From JBBATK01 sp044228285 (GTDB taxonomy: Bacteria > Bacteroidota > Ignavibacteria > Kapaibacteriales > NICIL-2), in NCBI GenBank assembly GCA_044228285.1, contig JBGAVD010000002.1:62001-126000 (forward strand): a stretch of DNA of 64,000 nt, in the 5' to 3' direction. Positions 34,831 through 44,434 of this stretch are shown here, one piece after another. A program made the position numbers and the translations under genes. The notes beneath the pieces are model-generated. The model ran no database searches. It was not told where the DNA came from and worked only from the letters and a program-made list of their open reading frames with translations. The first letter of the stretch is position 1. Each line of letters opens with the position of its first letter.

Positions 34831-36281
34831 ACACTGGGTTGCTCTGAAGGCACAACAAGATCCTGTCCAACCATCTCTTCAACATTTGCCAGGCTCACGG
34901 AAGTAGTGATCACACTTCGCACTTCTTCTTCGCTCAAGCGACGCCAAGATCCAGCAGGGAGTTGATCGACTGAGATGCTGCCTATTCTGCGACGTTCAAT
35001 TGCGAGAATCTCCATGCCACTTTCGGCAACAATCTTTGTGAGATCATGCACGCGCGCTTTGCGTAAGGTAAGACTGATCCATGTGTCTTTTGTGTTCTTC
35101 TGTGCAATTTCAACTTTCACACGATCGGCATTGTCTGGATGTAAGGCAACGATTTTTGACGCAAGCTTTGATATGTCTCGCTTCGTAAGTACCGCATTAA
35201 CCTTGATCCAATACTCTTTATCCATCAACGAAAACACGTTGTTCTGAATGTCTGATTGTTCAGGATCATTCGTCAGAATAATAATCCCGCTGACACTTTT
35301 CGCTAAAGGTCCGCCAGGTATATACCATCCACTTTTCTTGGAGATGAGATTCATAATGTGACGTGAATCTTGCTCGCGAGATCCGGCAAATTTTTTTGGC
35401 TTATTCATGACCACATACACACCCGTAGGGTTGTGAGCCATGAGCACATCATTTACACGAACTTCGTCCTGCAGGAGGCGCACAGCGGCATTCGGATTGC
35501 GTACGACAGTTCCGTTGAGTGTGACGTCGCCTTCCCGTATAGATTTCAGAGAGAACCCACGTGAGGCAAACAGTAAACGCACGAGCGCTTTTGCAAGATT
35601 TGTCGGTCTCTGTTGTGTGGTGCGACGGCCGCGATAATCCTGGCGCCCGCTATATCCTCTTGAATCTTGCGGATCACGCTGCGGACCGCGATAGCTGTCG
35701 CGGTTAGCAGAACCTCCAGAACGATCATAGTAGCGCGGACGATCGTCACGAGGGCGGTCGTTATAGCGCGGGCGGTCATCGTAAGGACGATCTTGACCTC
35801 GCCGTGGAGCGTAACCTCGGTCGTTGGGACTTTGTCGATCATACCGCGGGGGCTCATTAGAGCGAGAACGATAGCCGCCTTCACGTCGATCATTTGGATA
35901 GGGTCTGTACCCACGATCTTGTCGGTCTGAGGGTGCTCTATTGTATCGGTCAGTTTGCGGTCTATACTCGTTCGACGGTTGGCGATTCCCGCTCTCACGC
36001 TGGGTATTGTAGCTAGAGTCAGGAGGATCTTGGCGATTGTACGAGCGTGGGGGATAGGAACGGTTAGCACGCGAATCTGCATTGCCGTAGCGCTGATCAT
36101 CGCGCGGACCAGAGTTTCGATTATACGAATCACTACGCTGAGGCTGGCGTGGGGGATAGTTGGGTGAATCTGAGGACAATGGCTGTTGCTCAGACGAATC
36201 TGTGGATTCGTTAGCTATCTCATTTGATCTGTTACGTGGAATACGTTTCCGTTGACCAGATTCCTCAAGGTCGTCGCTCAT
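34791..36281 (-). CDS. RsuA/RluB-like protein lacking the catalytic Asp
   Basis: A 496-residue protein. Residues 1-~220 are low-complexity, rich in Arg, Tyr, Asp, Ser, Pro and Asn (repeats such as YDDRPRYNDRPRDDRPRYYD). Residues ~225-275 are an S4 RNA-binding domain, then the RsuA/RluB pseudouridine synthase fold (VYVVMNKPKKFAGS, SVSGIIILTNDPEQ, DKEYWIKVNAVLTKRDISKL). The catalytic motif, GRLDxxTSGLLLLTND in active enzymes, reads GPLAKSVSGIIILTND: the essential Asp is Ala327. It is likely catalytically inactive but RNA binding. Confidence 0.8.
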   Translation of the reverse strand: MSDDLEESGQRKRIPRNRSNEIANESTDSSEQQPLSSDSPNYPPRQPQRSDSYNRNSGPRDDQRYGNADSRANRSYPPRSYNRQDPPDSSYNTQRESGNRQPSNEYRPQTDRYNRAPSDRQDRGYRPYPNDRREGGYRSRSNEPPRYDRQSPNDRGYAPRRGQDRPYDDRPRYNDRPRDDRPRYYDRSGGSANRDSYRGPQRDPQDSRGYSGRQDYRGRRTTQQRPTNLAKALVRLLFASRGFSLKSIREGDVTLNGTVVRNPNAAVRLLQDEVRVNDVLMAHNPTGVYVVMNKPKKFAGSREQDSRHIMNLISKKSGWYIPGGPLAKSVSGIIILTNDPEQSDIQNNVFSLMDKEYWIKVNAVLTKRDISKLASKIVALHPDNADRVKVEIAQKNTKDTWISLTLRKARVHDLTKIVAESGMEILAIERRRIGSISVDQLPAGSWRRLSEEEVRSVITTSVSLANVEEMVGQDLVVPSEQPSVWQKLYHRWFKST

Positions 36282-36363
36282 TTCCCCTCCCTAAAGAAGA
36301 AATCTCAGTGATATGTGATGGTGATTCCCCTGTCGTCGCCGTCAATTTACTAAATATTTATCG

Positions 36364-37533
36364 TCACAGCAGCGAGAGTATACAGTCCTTTAATCTCTGA
36401 GCATCAAGTTCCCAATGAAAGCGTTCGGTGGCGGCTTTTCGGGCATTATTTGACATTGTACTCAGATCCTCCTGGCACATCCTGGCCATGCTCTGCCGGA
36501 GTTGATCCGGGGAGTTCGTGTCGACGACGATTCCGCAGGAATATTCTTGTACGATTCGTGCCATTGGTGCGCATGCCGACACAATAACAGGCTTTGCACA
36601 GAGCAGATAATCGAACAATTTATTGGGAATAGTGTGTTGTCTGAACTCATCTTGGTCAAATACAATGAGTCCTACGTCACTCTTAGACAGAATACTTGAG
36701 AGCTCCTCATGTCGAAATGAACCCAACAGGTGGATGCGGTCGGCAGCAGGCGAAGCCTGCTGCATAGTCAAAACGTCCCCATAACTCTCACCGCTTCCAG
36801 CCACTACAAACTCGATGTCTGGTATGGTCCGCGCAAGCTCTGAAAAGGCCTGAATGCAGCGCTCAACCCCTCGTTCACGGGTGATATAACCTTGGTACGA
36901 AAACACTCTCGCTGGATGGGAGGGACCCAGGCGCACTTGATCGAACTCATGTAGTGCGGGTGTATTCATAACGAGCGCTAACTTCTCACTCGCAATGTGA
37001 TAGCTCTTCTGCAGCCGGTCCATGTTCTCTTGACACACGCAGACGATAGCATCCATCTTCTTGATGGCATTGCGCTCAATTCGACTTGGAACATCCCAGT
37101 GGTGCACTAGTAGTCTGCCATACCAACTACTGCGGTACTTTTTCCAAGAGCGCATGGCAGCTGGATAGTGCTCCGCCATATCCATAAGTACTGGAATGCG
37201 TCCCGCGGCTGCAGCTGTACAGGCTTCAGCAATGAGCATTTCGCGGGCTACGATGAGGCTGGGTTGCAGACGTTCTACTTGAGCTCTTATAGCACGTCGC
37301 CAAAGCGGATTAGCTGAACTCGGAAGTGACTTCCAAGAGGCTAGACCAAAACCAAGGCGTATAATGTCTACACCTGGTCTGTGCTCATTTTCTAGCTGTT
37401 CGCCAGTCCAACGACAGAGCACGGTGCAGTGGAAACCACACTCATTCAGCACACGGCAGAACTTCTCTATGCGCACTTCCCAGGGATACGATCCTTGGTA
37501 AACAAGTAGGGCTTGTTTCTGCGGACTAGCCAT
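36364..37533 (-). CDS. GT4-family glycosyltransferase
   Basis: A 389-residue GT-B glycosyltransferase. The C-terminal donor domain has RVFSYQGYITRERGVERCIQ, VVAGSGESYGDVL and PNKLFDYLLCAKPVIVSACA, as in WlbH/WbuB-like enzymes; the N-terminal domain starts LLVYQGSYPWEVRIEKFCRVL. Start ATG 37533 overlaps the accA stop by eight bases, implying coupling; a longer start would run ~60 bases into accA. Probably adds a sugar in the surface polysaccharide pathway encoded upstream. Confidence 0.88.
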   Translation of the reverse strand: MASPQKQALLVYQGSYPWEVRIEKFCRVLNECGFHCTVLCRWTGEQLENEHRPGVDIIRLGFGLASWKSLPSSANPLWRRAIRAQVERLQPSLIVAREMLIAEACTAAAAGRIPVLMDMAEHYPAAMRSWKKYRSSWYGRLLVHHWDVPSRIERNAIKKMDAIVCVCQENMDRLQKSYHIASEKLALVMNTPALHEFDQVRLGPSHPARVFSYQGYITRERGVERCIQAFSELARTIPDIEFVVAGSGESYGDVLTMQQASPAADRIHLLGSFRHEELSSILSKSDVGLIVFDQDEFRQHTIPNKLFDYLLCAKPVIVSACAPMARIVQEYSCGIVVDTNSPDQLRQSMARMCQEDLSTMSNNARKAATERFHWELDAQRLKDCILSLL

Positions 37534-38482
37534 TCGCCTCGGTCCAAACACCCATGGCATCGAACTTTGCGTGCCGAGCGCGGACAAGTTCCTTCGTTTC
37601 GATAGTGCGGAGTTGCTCTAACTCACGCATGAGTACTTGACGCAGAGTTGCAAAGATCTCCGCTGGTTTGCGATGAGCGCCACCAACTGGTTCTGGGATA
37701 ATGACATCAATGATGCCATGACGTTTCAAATCTTCGGCAGTCAATTGTAGAGCCTCGGCTGCTTGCTCTTTAAAGTCCCAACTGCGCCATAGAATGGACG
37801 AGCAGGATTCGGGCGCGATAACAGAATACCAAGAATTCTCTAGCATGAGAATGCGATCTCCTACACCAATTCCCAGAGCACCGCCACTGGCGCCTTCACC
37901 AACGATGACAACAATGATTGGCACTTTCAACTTTGCCATGACAAAGAGATTGCGGGCGATAGCTTCAGCTTGGCCGCGCTCTTCCGCCTCCATACCAGGA
38001 TATGCACCTGGAGTGTCGACAAAGCAGATAACTGGTTTGTTGAATTTCTCAGCCAATTCAAATATGCGCTTCGCCTTACGATAGCCTTCAGGATTCGACA
38101 TCCCAAAGTTTCTGTACACATTCGATTTGGTGTCGCGACCTTTTTGATTCCCCACGACAAAAACCGGTATCTCATTCAAGCGGGCCATTCCCACCACCAT
38201 TGCTGGATCGTCGCGATAACCACGGTCACCATGTAGCTCGATGAATTCGTCAAAGACATTTTGAAAATAGTCCAAGGAGTATGGGCGCTCTGGATGTCGT
38301 GCTATTTGCACACGCTGCCAACGCGTGAGGTTGCCGTAAACCTCAGCACGTAACTCTTCAACGCGACTTTCCAAGTCCTCAATTTCCGAAGCAATGTCTA
38401 AGGAGCCTGCAAGAGAGCGCATTTCAGCCACTTTCTTTTCCAGCTCAATAATAGGTTTTTCAAATTCGAGAGTGTAAGCCAC
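37526..38482 (-). CDS. accA: Acetyl-CoA carboxylase carboxyltransferase subunit alpha
   Basis: A 318-residue protein matching AccA throughout: LEFEKPIIELEKKVAEMRSL, TRWQRVQIARHPERPYSLDY, FDEFIELHGDRGYRDDPAMV, GQAEAIARNLFVMAKLKVPI, VGEGASGGALGIGVGDRILM, APESCSSILWRSWDFKEQAA. With AccD it transfers the carboxyl group from biotin to acetyl-CoA for fatty acid synthesis. It lies between two glycosyltransferase genes of the polysaccharide cluster, a curious context, and appears cotranscribed with them. Confidence 0.97.
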   Translation of the reverse strand: MAYTLEFEKPIIELEKKVAEMRSLAGSLDIASEIEDLESRVEELRAEVYGNLTRWQRVQIARHPERPYSLDYFQNVFDEFIELHGDRGYRDDPAMVVGMARLNEIPVFVVGNQKGRDTKSNVYRNFGMSNPEGYRKAKRIFELAEKFNKPVICFVDTPGAYPGMEAEERGQAEAIARNLFVMAKLKVPIIVVIVGEGASGGALGIGVGDRILMLENSWYSVIAPESCSSILWRSWDFKEQAAEALQLTAEDLKRHGIIDVIIPEPVGGAHRKPAEIFATLRQVLMRELEQLRTIETKELVRARHAKFDAMGVWTEANG

Positions 38483-38487
38483 GATGT

Positions 38488-40464
38488 TTACCTGTGAGAG
38501 AATAAGGTTTTAATGAGGATGTCTATATCTAATGATGGACGGTAATTGCGCACATAGTATTCATTCAACTCCTGAATGGTGTGTGCACGCAGTTCGTGCG
38601 GGTGACTGATGTGCGCCAGTCCGGTGATTCCATTCTTCGCCACTGCTTCTAGTTCTCCTGCCGGTGGGTAAAGTCCTACGATACTCTTTTTGCCTTGCAA
38701 AACCCTCCACCACGAGATCCAACGAGAGCGACGATCCGAACGAGTCAAAATTAGCACTGGGGATAGGATGAACAATACGAAGAAAGAGCCGACGATGTCA
38801 AAGACTCGGCGAACTACGCGAACGCGGAACGACAATATTCGATAATGATCTGAAATGTTGGATCGTGTGGAAATACGCTCTGCAATGCCAAGAGCGACCA
38901 CACTTTGAGCATCCGAAGCCACATGAAAGCGTACTCCCAGACCCGAAACCGCCTTCATTGTGCTAATAAGCGAGCTATATGCCTGCTCTTCACCTAGCAC
39001 AATGACTTCATCAACATGTTGTTGCTCTACGATTTTGGGCAGATAATCAACGTGCCCTAGTGACTTTATCGAGGCATCACTCTGTTCATGAACCTCGTCT
39101 GTATACACAGCCCCAACGATATTGATGGAGACTGCATGTTCACGGCGGAGCACATCTGATGCTTCTTGGACATTTTGAGAGCTTCCGACAATCACGAGCT
39201 GGCGCTCGGACTCGTCGCCGAAAAAGCGATCGACCAATGCGAAAACCACACGTATAGCACTGATAGCCGCAAAACTAAAGCCGATCGTCATCAGGAGTAC
39301 ACCACGACTAAAGGCATACTCATTCCAGTAGTAGGTTAGTGATGAGAGCACAAAGAAGCTCAACAAAAGGGCGACTGCGGAGCGGCGAATAGTAGGACGA
39401 TACTCAAAGTACTCGCCAACAACGATCATGCACAGGAACACAACGAGTGGAAGCACGATAAACACGGTTGGAAAGGCATAGCTTGGAAGGGCTAAGTAGT
39501 CTCCTCTGCGCAATTGCACAGCCAAGAGGAAGGTTGCGATGACGGCTAGAACGTCCAACACCATAATGGCAACCGAGCGTTTGTAACGCAAAAGATAGGC
39601 TAGAAGCGAGCGGAGTCGAATTCCACTCTTCAAGAACAAGAGGAAGAGACTTGAGCTTCCATAATGCTTACGCGCAAAAATCTCCATGGCATCATAGAAA
39701 ACTCGAAGCTCGTTCATTGAAGATCTGCGAGTGCTTTCACCTTTAAAGTGGATGATCGTGGTAATGGGCACATAAGCAGTGGCGTAGCCAGCCTTCTTCA
39801 TACGAAAGCACAAATCCAGATCTTCTCCATACATGAAGAACTCGGGATCGAATCCGCCTAGCTTTTGTAATGCATCTCTTCTGCAAAACATAAATGCACC
39901 TATCACGGCATCTACCATATAGGTTTCATCTTCATCACGAAAACTCTGATTATAGCGTGCAAAGATTGGAGACTTCGGGAACAAGGCTTGTAGGCCGAAG
40001 AGTTTGCAGAATGAGGCCCAAGGGCTAGGGAAGCCGCGACGGCACTGTTTCTGAAAGCTACCATCTGCATTGAGAACTTTACAACCGGCAATACCAACCT
40101 CTGGGTGCTGATCCAGATACTGCGCCATGCGTTCCAGCGTGTCTTCTTGCAAAATCGTATCAGGATTCAGTAACAAGACATAGCGGCCACGTGCCTTCTC
40201 AATGCCAATGTTGTTAGCCTTGCCAAAACCAATGTTGGTGTCGAGTGCGATGAACTCACATTCAGCGAAGCGAGGACGCAGGGTTTCTACTGAGTGGTCA
40301 TGAGAGTTGTTGTCAACAACGATAACTTCGAGTTGCAGTTGATGTCGGCTAGAACGAATAGACTCTAAGCACTGTTGCAGGAACTCACGTACGTTATAGT
40401 TCACGATCACGATACTGATATCGATCGCCGCAGTACTGGCTGAACCTGAGCTCGATTGTTTCAC
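38488..40464 (-). CDS. GT2 glycosyltransferase fused to degenerate PGT
   Basis: A 658-residue fusion. Residues ~15-250 are a rhamnosyltransferase-like GT2 domain (ISIVIVNYNVREFLQQCLES, RYVLLLNPDTIL, GAFMFCRRDALQKLGGFDPE, FFMYGEDLDLCFRM). Residues ~300-415 contain four TMs, and ~420-540 a CoA-binding-like soluble domain (ERQLVIVGSSQNVQEASDVL), as in WbaP-type initiating transferases. The last ~110 residues keep the ends of the sugar-transferase domain (RRVFDIVGSFFVLFILSPVL; VLQGKKSIVGLYPP; NGITGLAHIS) but lack the catalytic middle, including KFRSM and the LDE dyad. GTG start. Confidence 0.85.
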   Translation of the reverse strand: MKQSSSGSASTAAIDISIVIVNYNVREFLQQCLESIRSSRHQLQLEVIVVDNNSHDHSVETLRPRFAECEFIALDTNIGFGKANNIGIEKARGRYVLLLNPDTILQEDTLERMAQYLDQHPEVGIAGCKVLNADGSFQKQCRRGFPSPWASFCKLFGLQALFPKSPIFARYNQSFRDEDETYMVDAVIGAFMFCRRDALQKLGGFDPEFFMYGEDLDLCFRMKKAGYATAYVPITTIIHFKGESTRRSSMNELRVFYDAMEIFARKHYGSSSLFLLFLKSGIRLRSLLAYLLRYKRSVAIMVLDVLAVIATFLLAVQLRRGDYLALPSYAFPTVFIVLPLVVFLCMIVVGEYFEYRPTIRRSAVALLLSFFVLSSLTYYWNEYAFSRGVLLMTIGFSFAAISAIRVVFALVDRFFGDESERQLVIVGSSQNVQEASDVLRREHAVSINIVGAVYTDEVHEQSDASIKSLGHVDYLPKIVEQQHVDEVIVLGEEQAYSSLISTMKAVSGLGVRFHVASDAQSVVALGIAERISTRSNISDHYRILSFRVRVVRRVFDIVGSFFVLFILSPVLILTRSDRRSRWISWWRVLQGKKSIVGLYPPAGELEAVAKNGITGLAHISHPHELRAHTIQELNEYYVRNYRPSLDIDILIKTLFSHR

Positions 40465-40487
40465 AGTGATCGTGAGAATAGTGGAGT

Positions 40488-41198
40488 CTACCTAGAGAAA
40501 AGAGCGGATAAGCGCAGCTTCCATACTAACAACGCAGCCTCAAAAATGATGTTCTTACTCATCTTCGAAACTCCATTTACTCGATCAACAAAAATGATGC
40601 TGATCTCTTTCATTCGTGCACCTTGGCGCCATGCGCGAAAATTGACTTCAATTTGAAAAGCGTAGCCGTTTGAGCGAATCTTTTTAAGGTCAATCTTTCG
40701 TAGGACATCTGCCCGGAAACCTTTGAAACCGCCCGTTGCGTCCTTTATCGGCATGCCGGTAACAAAGCGAGTGTACACGTTCGCTGAGTAGCTGAGGAGC
40801 AGTCGGCTCATTGGCCAGTTGACCACATTGACGCCGCTAAAGTACCGTGAACCAATGACTACATCGCATTGCTCCAATTCAGTGAGAAACTGTTTCAGAA
40901 CTTGAGGATTGTGTGAGAAGTCAGCGTCCATCTGACAAATAATATCGAAGCCATCTTGAAGGGCAATGGCGAAGCCTTCACAGTAGGCGGTACCCAAGCC
41001 GTTCTTTGCAGCACGTTCCAGCAAGTGTATGCGGCTGTCATCTTTCATGCGCTGTCGAACTGCTGCAGCGGTGCCATCAGGTGAACCATCGTCCACTATA
41101 AGTATGTGCATGTCGGGTACAACGCTATGCACTGCATCCAATATCAAATGGATGTTTTCAATCTCGTTGTACGTAGGTATAACTACAATCGATTTCAT
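40488..41198 (-). CDS. Dolichyl-phosphate mannose synthase-like GT2
   Basis: The 236-residue GT2 enzyme has VVIPTYNEIENI, VDDGSPDGTA, QMDADFSHNPQVL, SRYFSGVNVVNWPMSRLLLS, DATGGFKGFRADVL, and GYAFQIEVNFRAW, matching the DPM1/polyprenol-monophosphomannose synthase group. It would make a polyprenyl-phosphate sugar used by GT-C enzymes, such as the TMTC-like protein in this cluster. ATG 41198 overlaps the preceding stop by one base (TGATG). Confidence 0.92.
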   Translation of the reverse strand: MKSIVVIPTYNEIENIHLILDAVHSVVPDMHILIVDDGSPDGTAAAVRQRMKDDSRIHLLERAAKNGLGTAYCEGFAIALQDGFDIICQMDADFSHNPQVLKQFLTELEQCDVVIGSRYFSGVNVVNWPMSRLLLSYSANVYTRFVTGMPIKDATGGFKGFRADVLRKIDLKKIRSNGYAFQIEVNFRAWRQGARMKEISIIFVDRVNGVSKMSKNIIFEAALLVWKLRLSALFSR

Positions 41199-42676
41199 CA
41201 AGCCTGACCGTGTCCGCGAAACATGAGAAAAACTGTTCGGACGATGATTTCAAAGTCCAGTCGTAACGACATATTCTCTATGTAAAAGAAATCGTAACGA
41301 ATGCGATCCTTAATCTCATCCAAACTTTCATCATAGCTAGTGTATTTCACTTGCCACCAACCTGTCAATCCTGGACGCACCTTGTGGCGGCGGATATAGT
41401 AGGGGATGCTGGCACTGAACAATTCCACATAGCGTGGTTGCTCTGGCCGAGGTCCTACTACACTCATATCACCAACTAGAATATTCCACATTTGTGGAAT
41501 CTCATCCAAGTGGGTTTTCCGTAAGAAGTAACCAAAACGAGTTACACGGGGATCTCCAACTTTTGTCCATTGTTGTCCCGCCTTCTCCGCATCAACAACC
41601 ATAGAACGAAACTTGTAAATACGAAAGGTCGTTCCGTGCTTACCTATGCGAGGCTGTGAAAACAAAGCAGGACCACGCGACTCCCATTTCACAATAATCG
41701 CAATGAGAAGCCAGAGGGGAAGTCCGATGATCAGAACACTCGCGCTGAATACGACATCGAACAGCCGTTTTACTGCATGTTGCCAAGGTCGCAGTAGCTC
41801 GGGATTAACTTCAATTAAGGGAGATCCGTAAATCTGCAGAGTCTTTACTTGACCTGTTACGATCTCATAGAGATCTGGTTCGATTTTCACACTGATGTTA
41901 CGCTCACTTGCTTCAGAAACTATGCGAAGCATAAGGTCGTGATCAGACGAGTCGAGGGCTAGCAGTATTGCACCTGGCTTCAAACGATCAAGTAGGGCTG
42001 CAATGTTGTCGAGTGATCCCAGGTTTGGACATTGGAGATCTGCATCAACGGTTGAGGATTTGTCCAAAACACTACCTAACACTTGATAGCCCCAAGCTGG
42101 CTCCAACTCTACTTGATGTAAGAGTGCGCGAATCTTCTCCGCCTTCCCAACTAAGAGCGTAGGGATAGAAACCAATCCGCGAATGCGCAATTGTCGTTGA
42201 ACTCTACGCGCAATGAGTCGGCCGCTGCAGATAAAAGAAATCAGTAGCAACAGATACGGGATGAATTTCATGCGTAAGTAACCGGACTCGATGTACATCG
42301 CCGCGAAGACAATGATGCCTGCTGATAAACTTGTTTTTAACACAGCAAAAAACTCATCGAACGGGGAGCGGATGTACCAGTTCTTGTAGAGTCCACCTAG
42401 CCACAAGACGAGGACCCAAAACAGAATGCCCGCGCTTAGAACCGTAATGAAAAACTCGTTGGTACCGACAAGAGGATTGGATTGTGATGAGCTGAGTTTC
42501 AAGAAATAAAAAAGCACAAAGGCAAGCGCTACCGAGAGGATGTCGCTGGCCATTTGAAAGAAGGTTGGAGCGCTAAAGCGACGAAGTTGTCGTAAGAACA
42601 ACGATGAACCATGAACATCCACATTGGGGTGTCCATCCCTTTCCTTCTGAGCAGAAAGCGAGGGGTCGGCACTCAT
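41198..42676 (-). CDS. WbaP-like initiating sugar-phosphate transferase
   Basis: The 492-residue protein transfers a sugar-1-phosphate to undecaprenyl phosphate to begin glycan synthesis. It has four to five N-terminal TMs, a soluble CoA-binding-like domain, and a complete C-terminal transferase domain: KRLFDVVFSASVLIIGLPLW, RIGKHGTTFRIYKFRSMVVD, KTHLDEIPQMWNILVGDMSV (catalytic DE), VGPRPEQPRYV, VRPGLTGWWQV. ATG 42676 is preferred; a TTG at 42703 is the alternative, just four bases from the preceding stop. Confidence 0.93.
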   Translation of the reverse strand: MSADPSLSAQKERDGHPNVDVHGSSLFLRQLRRFSAPTFFQMASDILSVALAFVLFYFLKLSSSQSNPLVGTNEFFITVLSAGILFWVLVLWLGGLYKNWYIRSPFDEFFAVLKTSLSAGIIVFAAMYIESGYLRMKFIPYLLLLISFICSGRLIARRVQRQLRIRGLVSIPTLLVGKAEKIRALLHQVELEPAWGYQVLGSVLDKSSTVDADLQCPNLGSLDNIAALLDRLKPGAILLALDSSDHDLMLRIVSEASERNISVKIEPDLYEIVTGQVKTLQIYGSPLIEVNPELLRPWQHAVKRLFDVVFSASVLIIGLPLWLLIAIIVKWESRGPALFSQPRIGKHGTTFRIYKFRSMVVDAEKAGQQWTKVGDPRVTRFGYFLRKTHLDEIPQMWNILVGDMSVVGPRPEQPRYVELFSASIPYYIRRHKVRPGLTGWWQVKYTSYDESLDEIKDRIRYDFFYIENMSLRLDFEIIVRTVFLMFRGHGQA

Positions 42677-42706
42677 GGCTTTATGGGAATGTAGGCGTCT
42701 CAAGCC

Positions 42707-44434
42707 TTACTTCTTCAAGGTCAGATAAATGTTGATTGACGTCATGATGACACCCACAATGGCTGATCCGATCTGTACATACGATGCCATCTTCTGAACT
42801 TGTTGTCCCAAGGGTTCATCCGGTGGATGAGGGACATAAATCCTATCGCCAGCTTCAATAATCGCCTCTTCATTCTTTAACCAGACACCTGTTTTGCCTT
42901 TGATGATGCGCTCCCGACCCTTATCTGCCTCGGCAGTCATACCACCAGCCATCGCAATGTAGTCTTCTAAGCTTCTGCCAGGTTTATACTCGAAGTACCC
43001 ACCGTTCTTTACCTGGCCATATACAAATACGGAGCGTGGATTTCGAGGTACCACAATCATATCACCGTCTTGCAGAACAACGTTGTCTGGTCCTGATGGA
43101 TTGGACAGTGCCTTCGAGATATCGCAGGATACCAGTGGTCGACGAGCTAACTCATCGATGGTAAAACGAACGGTATCTTCTAAAATCAGGTTTGAATACT
43201 GTAGCTTCTTGAGTCGCTCAACATATTCGTTGTGAAGCAGGGGAACATCGTTGCGCTCTCTACGGAGTATATAAGCCATCGGCAGATATGCGTCGGAAGT
43301 ACAACCACCCGATTGCTCGAGTACGTCTTTCACTCGAGTTACATTCTGTTCAATAGCAATCGCTCCTTGGCGTGCTACTTCACCGCGAACCAATACGGCA
43401 CCAAAGCGTGAGGCTTTAGCTGGCATGTCTTGATCAACAATGATGACATCGCCGGCTAAGGCATCCATGTCTGCACTTTTCAGATTCAATTGCTCGTCGA
43501 TTGCCAGCTCAGTCTTTGCATTCTCACGTACCAGAGTGGCTCTGGGTGCTGACGACAGATTTGTACAATGTCCGCCAAGTTTCAACAGGAATGAAATCTT
43601 GTCGCCTGGCTTGAACATCGTCGTAGTTGGCTGCGAAACACCACCCGCAATACTCATTGTGGCTGTGAGTTGCACGTCATTGGGAATGAATATCTCATCA
43701 CCTTCTCGCACATAGGGGTCATCATCAGCAGAGTCACTTAGCTCAGCCCTTTGCAAATCGCAGATCTGCGTTGTTCGATCTGCATGATGCACCGAGATAT
43801 TGCGGAGAACGGAAGTCGGCAGCACGCTGGTACGCTGACGCAGTGAGCCAAGTTCGGTCGCTCCATCTGCTTGACCTAAGGCCTGTGCTCCAACGCGCAA
43901 CGTACTTGCATCTGTTGGTGCTGTTCTGAATTGCATTGCTAGCTTTAACGCGGTACTGATTCGTAGGCTTGCCGGAAGGACGTACATGCCAGGTGACAAT
44001 ACATTTCCTCGAATTGAAACGTAGACCTGTCGTGCCCGACGCAAGCCAACAAAGGCAGCTATGCCCGGAGTTCGTTGTCGTTGGATAAGAACGATGGTAT
44101 CTCGTACTTGTTCTAGTGTCTTTCCTGCTACTGAAAGCGCTCCTAAACGAGGTATGAAGAGCATGTTTTCTGGACTTACTACGATACTCTCTTCAATTGC
44201 ATTTGCATCGAGTTTGAGGAAGGAGAGGACATCACCAGGACCAACGTGATAATACTTTGGCTGTATCACATTATCTGCCGGTGTCTGATCACTACGTTGA
44301 GCTGCCTCGATAGCACTCTTACCCTGCGATGCTCCCAACATTTTTTCGAGATCAAATGCACTGCTACCCAAGGATGAAGTTTGCGCACTCAATCTGACGG
44401 AAAGAAAAAAAACGACGACCACGAGACGTCGCAT
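42707..44434 (-). CDS. Wza-like polysaccharide export protein, SLBB repeats
   Basis: A 575-residue outer-membrane/periplasmic protein. ATG 44434 starts a signal peptide (MRRLVVVVFFLSVRLSAQ); longer in-frame starts would bury it. Poly_export domain at ~65-150 (KYYHVGPGDVLSFLKLDANA), followed by several SLBB units (YVSIRGNVLSPGMYVLPASL; ATMSIAGGVSQPTTTMFKPG; AVLVRGEVARQGAIAIEQNV; SVFVYGQVKNGGYFEYKPGR). A C-terminal TM (~550-570) is present. It exports the polymer assembled by this cluster. No Wzc kinase is beside it. Confidence 0.9.
   Translation of the reverse strand: MRRLVVVVFFLSVRLSAQTSSLGSSAFDLEKMLGASQGKSAIEAAQRSDQTPADNVIQPKYYHVGPGDVLSFLKLDANAIEESIVVSPENMLFIPRLGALSVAGKTLEQVRDTIVLIQRQRTPGIAAFVGLRRARQVYVSIRGNVLSPGMYVLPASLRISTALKLAMQFRTAPTDASTLRVGAQALGQADGATELGSLRQRTSVLPTSVLRNISVHHADRTTQICDLQRAELSDSADDDPYVREGDEIFIPNDVQLTATMSIAGGVSQPTTTMFKPGDKISFLLKLGGHCTNLSSAPRATLVRENAKTELAIDEQLNLKSADMDALAGDVIIVDQDMPAKASRFGAVLVRGEVARQGAIAIEQNVTRVKDVLEQSGGCTSDAYLPMAYILRRERNDVPLLHNEYVERLKKLQYSNLILEDTVRFTIDELARRPLVSCDISKALSNPSGPDNVVLQDGDMIVVPRNPRSVFVYGQVKNGGYFEYKPGRSLEDYIAMAGGMTAEADKGRERIIKGKTGVWLKNEEAIIEAGDRIYVPHPPDEPLGQQVQKMASYVQIGSAIVGVIMTSINIYLTLKK

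Noticed and set aside
35546..36133. 195-codon frame on the minus strand inside the RluB-like gene
   Set aside because: It is the other frame of the low-complexity Arg/Asp/Tyr segment and has only Ile/Thr/Val-rich composition with no domain. The S4/RluB frame is the coding one.
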